This document shows, piece after piece, positions 1 through 10,960 of a DNA stretch of 64,000 bases. Numbering within the stretch: position 1 is the first letter of the stretch; every line of letters begins with the position of its first letter. A program made the position numbers and the translations under genes. The DNA is taken from positions 496,001 to 560,000 of the forward strand of contig JAPFFF010000028.1 in the NCBI GenBank assembly GCA_039105265.1. The letters are read 5' to 3'. The stretch comes from Tritrichomonas musculus (lineage: Eukaryota > Parabasalia > Tritrichomonadida > Tritrichomonadidae). The notes under the pieces are model-generated. The model did not search any database and was not told the DNA's origin. It saw nothing but the letters and a program-made list of their open reading frames with translations.

Positions 1-326
1 TTTACGTAAGGTATTACTTGAATAGAATTTTTGAATACTTAATAGATTTTATTTATTCAATTTATATATTTTGCATATATCTCACAATAAAATTAAAATA
101 TAATATTTTATGGCTATTATAATAATATAAAATTCAATATAAAAACATATTATATAATATGATGATTTAAAAACCACTAGTTATTTCTATTTCGTTTTTT
201 TCGAGTTTCCATACATTAAAAATTTATCGTAAAACTCTGAATTTCTGAAAATAGATATCCATTTTTTCAATTAAATTTTGGATGAAATCGAAAAATGAAG
301 ATATGTCTTAAAAGTGATTTTTTATT
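1..326. other. AT-rich intergenic stretch
   Basis: No reading frame, RNA gene or clear repeat is seen. It is the upstream region of the cysteine synthase gene and ends at an initiator-like motif. Confidence 0.6.
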
Positions 327-334
327 TCATTTTT
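327..334 (+). promoter_or_regulatory. Initiator-like core promoter of cysteine synthase
   Basis: TCATTTTT matches the trichomonad Inr consensus TCA(+1)YW. The predicted +1 A at 329 lies 10 nt before the ATG at 339, giving the very short 5' leader usual in trichomonads. The match is seen; its use in transcription is inferred. Confidence 0.5.
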
Positions 335-338
335 ATTC

Positions 339-1235
339 ATGATTGGTAATTCAGTTCTTGACCTTGTTGGTAATACTCCAATGGTTCGTATAAACAAAAT
401 GAATACCAATAAAGACGTTGAAGTTTATGCTAAACTCGAAGGATTTGAACCATCAGGAAGTATCAAAGATCGTATTGCCTTAAACATGATTAACGAAGCA
501 GAAAAAAGTGGAGAACTTAAACCAGGCAAGATAATTCTTGAAGCTACATCAGGAAATACAGGTATCGGACTTGCTATGGTTGGTTGTCAGAAAGGATATC
601 ATGTTATTGTTGTTATGAGTTCGTCTGTTTCAATTGAAAGAAGGAAAATTATGAAAGCATTTGGAGCTGAAGTCATACTTACATCAGCAGATTTAGGAAC
701 AGATGGTGCAATTATGAAGGTTCGTGAAATGATGGCCGAAAATCCAGATAAATACTATAATCCAAATCAATTTTCAAATCAAAACAATGTTTTATCACAT
801 AAGAAAACAGCAGATGAAATTTGGAAACAAACAAATGGTAAAGTTACACACTTTGTTGCTTCATTAGGTACATCTGGAACATTAATGGGTGTCGGAAAAT
901 TCTTAAAGGAGCATAATCCTAATATCAAAATTATTGAAGCACAACCAGAAGAAGATCATAAGATTCAAGGTCTCAAAAATATGAATGAAGCAATTGTTCC
1001 AAAAATTTATGATCCTTCAATGGTTGATCAGCATATTATTATTCATACCGAAGATGCTTATGAAGTTGCAAGAAGAATTGTTAAAGAAGAGTCTTTATTC
1101 ATTGGAATGAGTAGTGGTGCTGCAATGAAGGCTGTTTTAGATATTCTTCCTAAACTTCCAAAAGGTAGTTGCGTTGTTGTTATGTTCCCAGATAGAGGTG
1201 AAAAATATTTGAGCACAAAACTTTATGAGATTTAA
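339..1235 (+). CDS. Cysteine synthase (O-acetylserine/O-phosphoserine sulfhydrylase family)
   Basis: PLP-dependent beta-replacement enzyme that makes cysteine from sulfide and an activated serine. The 298-residue length is normal for the family. The Schiff-base lysine is K43 in PSGSIKDR. The substrate loop TSGNTG is at residues 70-75, the QFSNQNN loop near 144-150, and the phosphate-cup motif GTSGT at 177-181. SSGAA near the C-terminus fits the serine that contacts the pyridine ring. T. vaginalis has a similar enzyme thought to be of bacterial origin; whether O-acetylserine or O-phosphoserine is the substrate cannot be read from sequence. The ATG is preceded at 10 nt by an Inr-like motif. The stop reads TAAA, which could double as the poly(A) signal. 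Confidence 0.95.
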   Translation: MIGNSVLDLVGNTPMVRINKMNTNKDVEVYAKLEGFEPSGSIKDRIALNMINEAEKSGELKPGKIILEATSGNTGIGLAMVGCQKGYHVIVVMSSSVSIERRKIMKAFGAEVILTSADLGTDGAIMKVREMMAENPDKYYNPNQFSNQNNVLSHKKTADEIWKQTNGKVTHFVASLGTSGTLMGVGKFLKEHNPNIKIIEAQPEEDHKIQGLKNMNEAIVPKIYDPSMVDQHIIIHTEDAYEVARRIVKEESLFIGMSSGAAMKAVLDILPKLPKGSCVVVMFPDRGEKYLSTKLYEI

Positions 1236-1493
1236 ACTCAGCCAATGACTTTTTCTCTTTATTGAATAGAATTTAATAAATAGATATTTCTAAAAAATTT
1301 ATCTAATTTTTATTTAACGATAACTACTTTTGCTCAGTATTTTGCTCGAAAGTAGATGAAAATTCATATTGGAGATGCCTATTTTGGTCATATGATTTTT
1401 TAATTGAGATAGACGCAGCGATATCAAATTAATTATATTTTGAAGCTTTTTGAAATATACAATACCAATAACATTCCAAATTGAAAGATAGAA

Positions 1494-1566
1494 GCTTCTG
1501 TAGCTTAGTGGCTATAGCGTTCGCCTAGTAAGCGGAAGGTCGCGCGTTCGATCCGCGCCAGAAGCA
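1494..1566 (+). tRNA. tRNA-Thr (anticodon AGT)
   Basis: A full cloverleaf can be drawn. The 7-bp acceptor stem pairs GCTTCTG (1494-1500) with CAGAAGC (1559-1565), with discriminator A at 1566. The anticodon stem is TTCGC/GCGGA around the loop CTAGTAA, so the anticodon is AGT at 1527-1529. The T arm is GCGCG-TTCGATC-CGCGC. A-box (TAGCTTAGTGG) and B-box like (GTTCGATCC) internal promoters are present. A run of T follows directly at 1567 as a Pol III terminator. There is no intron and CCA is not encoded. Confidence 0.95.
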
Positions 1567-1910
1567 TTTTTTTTTTAGTTATTTTATAATTTTCTCTTTT
1601 GTTTTTAAAAATGAACTTGAAGTAAATATAATTTCTTTTTTAAAAAAGAATGAAAATGCATTTTTGAAATATTAAACATAAAATTAAAAATCAAATGCTG
1701 ATATATCAATTAAAATTTTTCCTTTTTCAGATTTTCTTATAATTATAATAATATATAATAAATCATTTGACCTCAGAAGCATGTTATGAAATTCTAGGAG
1801 GTTTTTGGGTTTTTTCTAATGGAAGATTTTAATAAACTTTATTTGGCCATTTATGCTTTCAAAAAAAAAAAAAAAAATCCCAAGCATTCTAACTCTATCT
1901 CATTGATCGA
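1567..1910. other. Intergenic stretch with A-tract
   Basis: Contains the T run after the tRNA and a 17-base A-tract at about 1861-1877. No gene is seen. Confidence 0.5.
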
Positions 1911-4900
1911 ATGCAACAATCCATTCATGACTTTCAAAATTTAAAAAAAGAGGGAAATATCTCTGTATCAAATGAACATTTAAAGGAAATTCTATATCAA
2001 TTCGATTTTATTTTTTATCCAGATATTCTTCAAACAGAAAAAACAGTAAAAAAAGTATGAAAGCAATTCCAAAATTATCATTATTGATGAATGTATAGAA
2101 GATGACATTAAATATTATGTTTTATGCTTTGATTATAAATTAATTATCTTACCTCAAGAAACCGATACAGATGATTTAATTTTATCTTCCATTTTTACTC
2201 GATTTGAAGATAACGATAAATATTTTATACAAAATTATGACATACAAACCGGAAATGATACAGCGAATAATAACTTTTTCAATGAAATAAGAAATTTTTC
2301 TGTGAAATTTACGATTTCAAATAAAAACATGCAGCACTTTTGGAGCACTGTTGTCAATTGCTTAAGCGGATTTTTAATCAAGAAAGGCTACCAAAATTCG
2401 CGAAATAGACATGAAAAATATTTAAATGAAAAGTTTGTTGAGTATGAAGAAAAAAACTCAAATTATGTAAAAAATATTTTTTATAACCATTTTTTTAGTA
2501 TAAATATATTCATAAATAAAAGAGAAATGCAATTAGTTTTACTTGCTGCAAAACAAAATATTCCACAAGCACAGTACGGTCTCGGCCTCATTTATCATGA
2601 CGGACGATATGTCAAGCAAGATGTCAACAAAGCAATTCATTATTTTTCACTCGCTGCAAAACAAAATATTCCACAAGCACAATATAATCTTGGTGTCATT
2701 TATGAAGAAGGACGATATGTAAAACAAGATGTCAACAAAGCAATTCATTATTTTTCACTCGCTGCAAAACAAAATATTCCACAAGCACAATATATTCTTG
2801 GTGTCATTTATGAAGAAGGACGAAATGTCAAGCAAGATGACAACAAAGCAATTCATTATTTTTTACTCGCTGCAAATAAAAATTATCACCGAGCACAGGT
2901 CAATCTCGGTTGCATTTATTTAGAAGGACGATATGTAAAACAAGATATCAACAAAGCAATTCATTATTTTTTACTCGCTGCAAATCAAAATTCTCCACAA
3001 GCACAGGTCAATCTCGGTCTCATTTATTCAAATGGAGAATATGTCACACGAGATATCAGCAAAGCAATTCATTATTTTTCAATGGCAGCAAATCAAAATG
3101 ATCCAGAGGCACAATTCAATCTCGGTTGCATTTTTGATATAGGACGATATATCAAGCAAGATATCAACAAAGCAATTCATTATTATTCACTCGCTGCGAA
3201 TCAAAATGATCCAAAAGCACAATTCAATCTCGGTTGCATTTATTTAGAAGGACGATATGTCAAACAAGATATAAACAAAGCAATTTATTATTATTCACTC
3301 GCTGCAAATCAAAATTATCCACAAGCACAATTCAATCTAGGTAAAATTTTTTATGAAGGACAATATGTCAAGCGAGATGTCAACAAAGCAAATTTATTAT
3401 TTTTCACTCGCTACAAATCAAAATTATCCACAAGCACAATTAATTCTTGGTGCCATCTATTTAGAAGGACAATATATGAAGCAAAGTATCAACAAAGCAA
3501 TTTATTATTTTACACTCGCTGCAAATCAGAATATTCCTGAAGCACAATTCAATCTCGGTCTCATTTATTATGAAGGAAAATATACACAGCAAGATATCAA
3601 CAAAGCAATTCATTATTTTTCGCTCGCTGCAAATCAGAATGTTCTAAAAGCGCAATTCAATCTAGGTAACATTTATTATGAAGGACGATATACCCAGCGA
3701 GATATGAACAAAGCAATTCATTATTTTTCACTCGCTGCAAATCAAAATATTCCAGAAGCACAATTAAATCTAGGTAACATTTATTATGAAGGACGATATA
3801 CCCAGCGAGATATGAACAAAGCAATTCATTTTTTTTCGCTTGCTTCAAATCAGAATGTTTCAAAAGCGCAATTCAATCTCGGCATAATTTATTATGAAGG
3901 ACGATATGTCACACAAGATATCAACAAAGCTATTCATTATTTCTCACTCGCTTCAAATCAAAATCACCGGCAAGCACAATTCAATCTCGGCATAATTTAT
4001 TATGAAGGACGATATGTCACACAAGATATCAACAAAGCTATTCATTATTTCTCACTCGCTTCAAATCAAAATCACCGGCAAGCACAATTCAATCTCGGCA
4101 TAATTTATTATGAAGGACGATATGTCACACAAGATATCAACAAAGCTATTCATTAATATTCATTCGCTGCAAATCAGTATTTTTTAAAAGCGCAATTCAA
4201 TCTCGGTGCAATTTATTATGAAGGACGATATGTCACACAAGATATCAACAAAGCAATTCATTATTTTTCACTCGCTGCAAATCAAAATGATCCAGTAGCA
4301 CAGGTCAATCTCGGTCTCATTTATTATGAAGGACGATATGTCACACGAGATATCAGCAAAGCAATACATTATTATTCACTCGCTGCAAATCAAAATGATC
4401 CAGTAGCACAATTCAATCTCGGCGTCATTTATTATAGAGGAGAATATGTCACACGAGATATCAACAAAGCACTACATTATTATTCACTCGCTGCAAATCA
4501 AAATGATTCAAAAGCACAATTCAATCTCGGTAGCATTTATTATGAAGGAAAATATGTTCCACGAGATATCAACAAAGCAATTCATTATTTTTCACTCGCT
4601 GCAAATCAAAATTATCCACAAGCACAAATTAATCTCGGCAGTTTTTATGCTGAAGGACGATATGTTAAACAAGATATCAACAGAGCAATTCATTATTATT
4701 TACTAGCTGCAAATCAGAATATTGCAGAAGCACAATTAAATCTCGGTTCTCTTTATTCAAATGGACTATATGTCACACAAGATATCGGTAAATCAATTCA
4801 TTATTATTCGCTCGCTGCAAATCAAAACAATCCACAAGCACAACTCAAACTCGGTTGCATTTATTTTGAAGGACTATATGTCAAACGAGATATCAACAAA

Positions 4901-5710
4901 GTAATTCATTATTTTACACTTGCTGCAAATCAAAATAATTCACATGCACAATACAATCTTGGCATCATTTATTTTTTAGGTGATGAAATAAAACAAGATA
5001 TTAAAAAAGGCATATACTATATCATGTTGGCATCTAAAAATAATCATAGAAGAGCTAATTTTTTGCATGGATTTTTACTTCATGAAGGTATATATGTTAA
5101 AAAGGACATCCTTCAAGCCATCCATTATTACAAAGAAGCATCTTCATTCAATAATCAATATTCAAAAAACAATCTCGGTATTATATACAAGCACGGTTAC
5201 AATGAAATCAAAAGAAATATAGATAATGCAATTGTATATTTTGAAGAAGCGATTCGAAAGAAGAATGATTATTTATCAATGTATAATTTGGCTCACATTT
5301 ACATGTATGATTCAACCATGCAAAATCTCAACAAATCAATTGATTTATTAATAAGATCAATGAATAGATTCAAGCATTCATTCATTTTATTGAAATTGGC
5401 ATTAATTAAGCAATATGGCATAAATATTGAAAAAATCCAACAGGAACTGGAAAAAAGAGCTTATATAACTAGAAATTTGATTGAGAAAATACTCAATAGA
5501 ATAGATAAATTTGTATCAGCTTTTGACACATTATATGAATTGTTTAGATGCAAAGATTACTTATATAATTTTGAATTTAAACCAATTCTATCATCAAAAG
5601 TTGGAAAAGAAAAAGTTGCTCTACCAAAATATCCAAACGCAAAAGACCTTTCATCAGAATTTTATAAAGGCTTCGGAGAAGATTTATATATAGGTTTAAT
5701 TAAGGAATAA
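1911..5710 (+). pseudogene. Decayed Sel1-repeat gene lacking its kinase domain
   Basis: Paralog of the intact kinase-Sel1 gene at 56690-61153. The N-terminal part matches that protein's first 180 residues (for example FDYKLIIL versus FDYNIIIF, and NCLSGFLIKK versus NCMSGFLIQK). It then jumps straight to Sel1 repeats where the paralog has its kinase domain, so about 260 codons are missing. Other lesions: a frameshift near 2055, where the frame from ATG 1911 stops at 2058-2060 and the next frame carries on; a one-base insertion in an A run near 3388 (GCAAATTTA for GCAATTTA); and a nonsense TAA at 4154-4156 where repeats normally have Tyr. After the stop the frame is open again to 5710. Roughly 28 Sel1 units of 36 residues (AQ-NLG-IYYEG-DINKAIHYFSLAANQN) are readable. 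The four lesions together make it almost certainly a pseudogene. Confidence 0.85.
3869..4155 (+). repeat. Recently copied 108-bp Sel1 units
   Basis: Two full 108-bp units and most of a third are identical in sequence (starting at about 3869, 3977 and 4085), each coding one 36-residue Sel1 repeat. Perfect identity beside diverged units points to recent unequal exchange or slippage. Confidence 0.8.
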
Positions 5711-6250
5711 CATATTGTTTAGTTCATTACTAAGTATCTTTTTTACTTATATTAATTACTAGGCATTTTTAATAAATATAAAATTTATTTTAACTGTTTA
5801 AACAGATTTAATAAATAAAAAATGAGGGAATATAAAATTAACCAAAAAATTGAAAAACAGCCAATCATATAAAATGTAATTAAAATTTTCAGATGAGCCT
5901 TTTTTTAAAAAATCAAAAGAATTTTGATATCCATTCATTTTGGATATAACAAGTGAATTCTTCTATTTCTCATTTTTTCTTGAATATTCAAAATGATTTG
6001 TTATTTAAAGAAATGTAATTCAAATATTCATATTTTACAATAATAATAAAATAGGTATTTCTTTTTGAGCTATGTAAAACACTCAAAAAGTTATAAAATT
6101 TTTAAATGAATAATTAATATCTAAAAAAAATATAATAAAAGATTCTTTATTTATTAAATAATTTCTTGATTTCATCATTGCTGGTTAATTCCATAGGGAT
6201 TTTGCATAAATTATTCTAAAGAAACCATAAATTTTAATAGTTCTGTAATA
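5711..6250. other. AT-rich intergenic stretch
   Basis: About 540 bases with no supported gene, between the Sel1 pseudogene and the ankyrin module array. Confidence 0.5.
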
Positions 6251-9200
6251 TTATTCAAAGTAAGAAAATTGAATTTCATCCTTTATATTGGTATCAATGT
6301 CTTTTTGACCAAGAAGAATTTTTATGATTTCTATATTTCCCTTTTCAACTGCTAAGTGCAGTGGTGTTGCTTCATTAAAAATAATATTTTGGTATTCGAT
6401 TAAAATATTAATTTTTTGAATTGTATTTAAAAAAATTTTTTTTGAAAATTTTATAAAAAAGAATTTTGACTGAATTTCATAAGACGAAATGGAAGTTGGA
6501 ATTGGATAAAAAAAATTATGCTTGGAAATTGAATTCAAGTTAAAAAAATAAATTCTATTAAGAATTAAATTTTGAAATTAAATTAAAAACATTTTAATTT
6601 AAAATGTAATTAAAAATTTATAATAAAAATTAATTTGCTATTTACATCAACATCTTTTTGTGCCAATAAAAGCTCAACCATTTCAAAATTTCCTTTCTCA
6701 ACGGCGATATGCAATGCTGTCTTATTTAAACAAACATTTGAAATTTTATTTAAATTTTTTTTTGTTAAAATTGAATGAAAAAAAAATTGTTTTTTGAAAT
6801 TTGATGAAATACATAAATTTAAAAATGTAATTAAAACAATAAAGAATTATAAATTTCATTAAATTTCGAAATTAAAAATGTCATAAAAAATAGTGATTTG
6901 GCAAATGTCATGAAAAAACAATTTTTTTTATGAATTCCATTCAATTATAAAGAATGAAATTTTATAAACGAAAAAAGCATTTTTGAAACCACATAAAAAA
7001 ATGACTCGAGAAATTTCATTGATTTCAATTAATTAGAAATTGTATTTATAAATAAAACACTGAAAATCTTATCAGAAAATATTTTTGAAATGATATTAAA
7101 AAATAAAAATATTTGAAATAAATTCTTGGTTGATACTAATTGTTGGAAGTGCTAATAAAAGTTTGAGCATTTCTATATTTCCTCTTTCAGCAGCAACATG
7201 TAAAGGTGCCTTGTTAAATCAATTAATTTGAAATTATATTAAAAAAAAAATTATTTTAAAAATTTCATGAGAAAACAAAAAAATCAAACATGATTAAAAA
7301 ATTATTTATTTTGGAATCCAATAAATAAAAATTATTTTGAAATTGAATAAATACAGATGATTAAAATGTGATTAAAATATATAATTTGTGATTTCATTAA
7401 AAAAATTATTGTAATGTTATTAAAGTAATTTAAATTTGAATGCTATTAAAAAGTTTAAAGTTTTGAATTTCATGAAAATATTTCGATTTGAAACATAATG
7501 AGGAAAAAAATAATTTTGGAATTTCATTTAAATATATGATTTTAAAATTTCATAAAAGTAAATTTAATAATTTCATTAAAACACAAGATTATAAATGTCA
7601 TAAATTCTGGTCTAAAAAATATCATTAAAATTTCATTTTAAAAACATCATTTAAAAATTTTAATTGAAAAAACATCATTAAATCATCTAAAATAATTTCA
7701 TAAAACAATGAAATATAAAATATCATTTGAATATATTTTGAAATTTTATTGAAAATTACATTTTGAATTGGATAAAAAAAAAATGAAGTTGAAATTTGAT
7801 AAGAATTGAGTTATTCAATTTCATCAAATAATAATATCAGAAATTTCATAAAAAAAACAATTGTTTTTGAATGTAATGAAATAAAGAAATTTGAAATTAA
7901 ATGAAAATCCACAATTTTGAAATTTCATCAAAAAAAATTTAATTTGAAATTAAATAAATAAAAAAGATTTTAAAAACGGAATTTAAAAAAAAGTGGATTT
8001 TAAAATTGATGAAAAGTCAGGATTTATTTCTGGTCTAGACAACAGAATTTTAACAACATCGAGGTTTCCTTTCTCAATGGCAATATATAACATAGTCTTA
8101 TTAAATTTCATAAAAAAATTCTATTGAAAATTATATAGAAATTGCATAAGTAAAAAATTATTTCAAAATTTCATTAATTAAAAAATATTTGAAAATTACA
8201 TTCAAATAAAAATTTGAATTGGATGAAAATATTTGATTTATAATTCCATTTAAATAATATACTTGTTATTTTGGAAATTCTATGAAAAACTAAAAACTTT
8301 AAAATGAAATGAAAATACAAAAATTGAAATGTAATTAGAAATTACTAAAAAAAATTGATCTGATATTTACATCAATATTGGGTTGTTCAACCAAAAGCTT
8401 AATTATTTCTTTGTTTTCTTTTTCAATTGCAGTTTGTAATGCTGGCTTATTCAAAAAGAGAATTTAAAATTTTATTCAACAATAAATTTCAAACTTCATT
8501 AACAAAATTTTTTTAAAGAATTTCATTAATAAAAAGAATTAAAATGTGATTAAACAAATTATTATGAAATTTTATTAAATATATTAAATTTAAAATTGAA
8601 TTAATAAAAAAATATTTTTTTGAATGTCATTAGCAAATGTTAAAAGTAATTTGATAAGAAAATAAAAAATAGAAATGAAGTGAAATTCAGAAAATTTGAA
8701 CGAAATTAAAATAACATTCAATAAAAATTGCTGAAGAATTAAGATCAATATTTTGTTGCTCTAATAAAATTTTAACAATGTCAGGATTTTCTTTTTCAAC
8801 AGCAATATTCAATGCTGTATTATTAAACAAAAAATCTTAAATTCTATTCGAAACTTTTAATTTTAAATTTCATTAAAAAAAAATATTTTTTTTGGAACAT
8901 AATTTAAAAAATATTATAAATCTTATTTGAAAACAAATAAACAAAATGCCATAAAAAAGCAATGATGTTTAAAACAGTATTGAATTGAAAATAATTTAAA
9001 TTTCATCAAAATGCACTAAATTTGGAATTTTGTTAAAATGAAATTTTATAAAATGTAATTCAAAAAAATATTTTTAAACGATATTTAAAAAAACAAATCA
9101 ATTGAAATCAATAGTGAGTTAACATTAACATCATTTCTTGATAATAAAAGTTGTAAAATTTCAGAATTCCCTTTTTCAACTGCAATACGTAATGCTGTCT

Positions 9201-9269
9201 TATTAAATTCAAAAAATGAAAAATTTCATTCAAAAATTATTCAATTCAAAAACTCTATAAAAATACAAT
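6251..9269 (-). pseudogene. Array of seven isolated ankyrin modules in AT-rich spacers
   Basis: Downstream of the DUF3447 gene on the same strand are seven stretches of about 95-105 bp. Each codes one ankyrin repeat of the form LNKTALHIAVEKGN-E-VKLLL. Approximate positions are 9115-9210, 8735-8830, 8358-8460, 8010-8108, 7118-7220, 6635-6728 and 6262-6392. They are separated by about 250-300 bp (once about 800 bp) of low-complexity DNA rich in GAAATTTCATTAAA-like strings with stops in all frames. The last module sits in a 95-codon open frame ending at 6251. The coding modules are well kept while the spacers are not, so either they are exons of an unrecognised spliced gene or remains of a decaying ankyrin array. 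No canonical trichomonad splice signals (GTATGT and ACTAACACACAG) were seen. Confidence 0.6.
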
Positions 9270-10472
9270 TCATATGAAAACGATATTCAAAAAAGAAAAA
9301 TTTTGAATGTTTTCTGGATTAATAATTGACTTGTGATTCTTCAAAATATATTCAACAATTGATATATAATCGAATTTACAAAAATCGTAGAAAATGTTTG
9401 TTTGTGCTTTTTCTGTTTTGTAGTCATTGTGGCAGAACCTCAAGAAATTTTCTAATTGATCTTCATCCACTCTTTCTGAGAATTCAATGAAATTGAAATA
9501 TTTGAGACCTTGGCAGAAGTAACTGTTGTTAAGGTCTGGCTTTTCATTTCTAAATAAATTTGCTCTCACGTAATTCATAATGTTAACATTGTGGCATTTG
9601 ATTGTCTCTTTGAGAACATGCTGAAAAGTGCCAGATGGTGGTTCAACTTTCTTTTCCTCAAGAAGACGAACTAAGTCAGAATTATTTGAATGGATTACAC
9701 AAAGCCACAATGTAGGAGTCAATTTAACGTTATTATTATACAAATAATTGAAAATTTGAATTGATCCATAAAAAGCACAATACTCAATTAGTATCAACTT
9801 TTTCTTAAGCAAAAAGCGGTTTGTCTCAAAAAGTGAAGGTTTTATTTCAGCAACCAAAGACAACTCATTTTGAATGCAGTAGTCAGTGAATTCGGTTATC
9901 ATGTCATTTTGAATGAGCTCACAAATATGTTGATCGTTCTCTCCAATTTTCCTTTTTTGATCAAAATCGTCTTTCAATACTTCGGGACTTTTAGTATTGA
10001 TTTCTTTGAGCAATTTTTCACTGTAAAAAGTCTTGAATTCATTGTAGAAATATTGTGGGTAAAAATATCGTCTGTATTTGACACTTGTGATGATGTGAGC
10101 AATTGAATCATCAGGTATTAGAATCTTCTCTTCAAATAAAAAGAGGAGGATTCGCTTGTTCTTCTTGAAAATGTTGAAGATTTCAAAATTTGTGAAGAAA
10201 TTTTTGATGTTTGATTCAAAATTTTTCAAAATTCGCTCGATTTTGCCAAAAAATGGACGAGTTCGGTGGTAATTATCCGATATTCTTGAAATAAGATGAA
10301 GCATTGCTTTTAAATCATATTTATTTTCTCGAATTTTTTGATCATCTAATATTTGAATTAATTTTGTGAGTTCTGATTCATCGTTTCCTTCTTTATCCAA
10401 GAAGAGTAGAAGATTTTCTTCTATTTTCTTCATTTTTTCAATGAAATCTTTGATGTATCCCCTGTTTTCCAT
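9270..10472 (-). CDS. DUF3447/ankyrin protein, N-terminal part
   Basis: 400-residue frame with the layout of the large trichomonad DUF3447 ankyrin family. A helical N-terminal region (residues 1-185) is followed by the family block with ETNRFLLKKKLILIEY, FYGSIQIFNYL and LTPTLWLCVIHSNN (about 200-260) and the degenerate ankyrin segment to about 385. The family's function is unknown; ankyrin repeats usually bind proteins. The frame closes with a TGA about 60 bp before the first of seven isolated ankyrin modules downstream, so this is probably the 5' part of a longer gene. No Inr-like motif is obvious near the ATG. A paralog with the same N-terminal region is at 18491-19582. Confidence 0.8.
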   Translation of the reverse strand: MENRGYIKDFIEKMKKIEENLLLFLDKEGNDESELTKLIQILDDQKIRENKYDLKAMLHLISRISDNYHRTRPFFGKIERILKNFESNIKNFFTNFEIFNIFKKNKRILLFLFEEKILIPDDSIAHIITSVKYRRYFYPQYFYNEFKTFYSEKLLKEINTKSPEVLKDDFDQKRKIGENDQHICELIQNDMITEFTDYCIQNELSLVAEIKPSLFETNRFLLKKKLILIEYCAFYGSIQIFNYLYNNNVKLTPTLWLCVIHSNNSDLVRLLEEKKVEPPSGTFQHVLKETIKCHNVNIMNYVRANLFRNEKPDLNNSYFCQGLKYFNFIEFSERVDEDQLENFLRFCHNDYKTEKAQTNIFYDFCKFDYISIVEYILKNHKSIINPENIQNFSFLNIVFI

Positions 10473-10960
10473 CTTAGAAATATTGTATTGTTTTTAGAGA
10501 ACTTTTTGAATTATATGATATGTCCGGACAAATAACCTATCAATTTTTATTCAAATATCTTTTACTTATGATATTGCGAAAAAAACAAGGATCACAAGAG
10601 ATAAAATAACATAATGTGATCCTTGTTGAAATTGGCATCTAAATATTTTTACATTCAGAAAATAAAGATATGTTTGAGCATATCTGTTTTTAATTAAACA
10701 CTCCTAGGGGCAATTAAGTATTTCAATCTAAAAATTAGGAAAGAACATTAATTTTACTTTATTATTTTTTTCATAGAAAAGATTAATTGTAAATATATTA
10801 TAAATCAATCAGAATAAAAAAAAAAACGCATACAATATAGTCTTAAAATCTTTTATTTATTAATTATAAGAGGGAAAAAATGATATAAAATAAAGAGAAA
10901 AGCTTATTAAAAATCTATTTTTTTTTATTTAAAATCTATCTAAAAATCTATCTGATCTTT
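10473..10960. other. AT-rich intergenic stretch
   Basis: Between the 5' end of the DUF3447 gene and the 3' end of the ASCT gene (both minus strand). No gene or repeat was recognised. Confidence 0.5.

Noticed and set aside
3657-3863. Minus-strand frame with internal repeats opposite the Sel1 pseudogene
   Set aside because: Mirror image of the 108-bp Sel1 repeats.
6620-9210. Canonical trichomonad introns between ankyrin modules
   Set aside because: No GTATGT donors or ACTAACACACAG acceptors were found at module edges; the recurrent ACAG near acceptors is explained by the conserved Lys-Thr-Ala codons.
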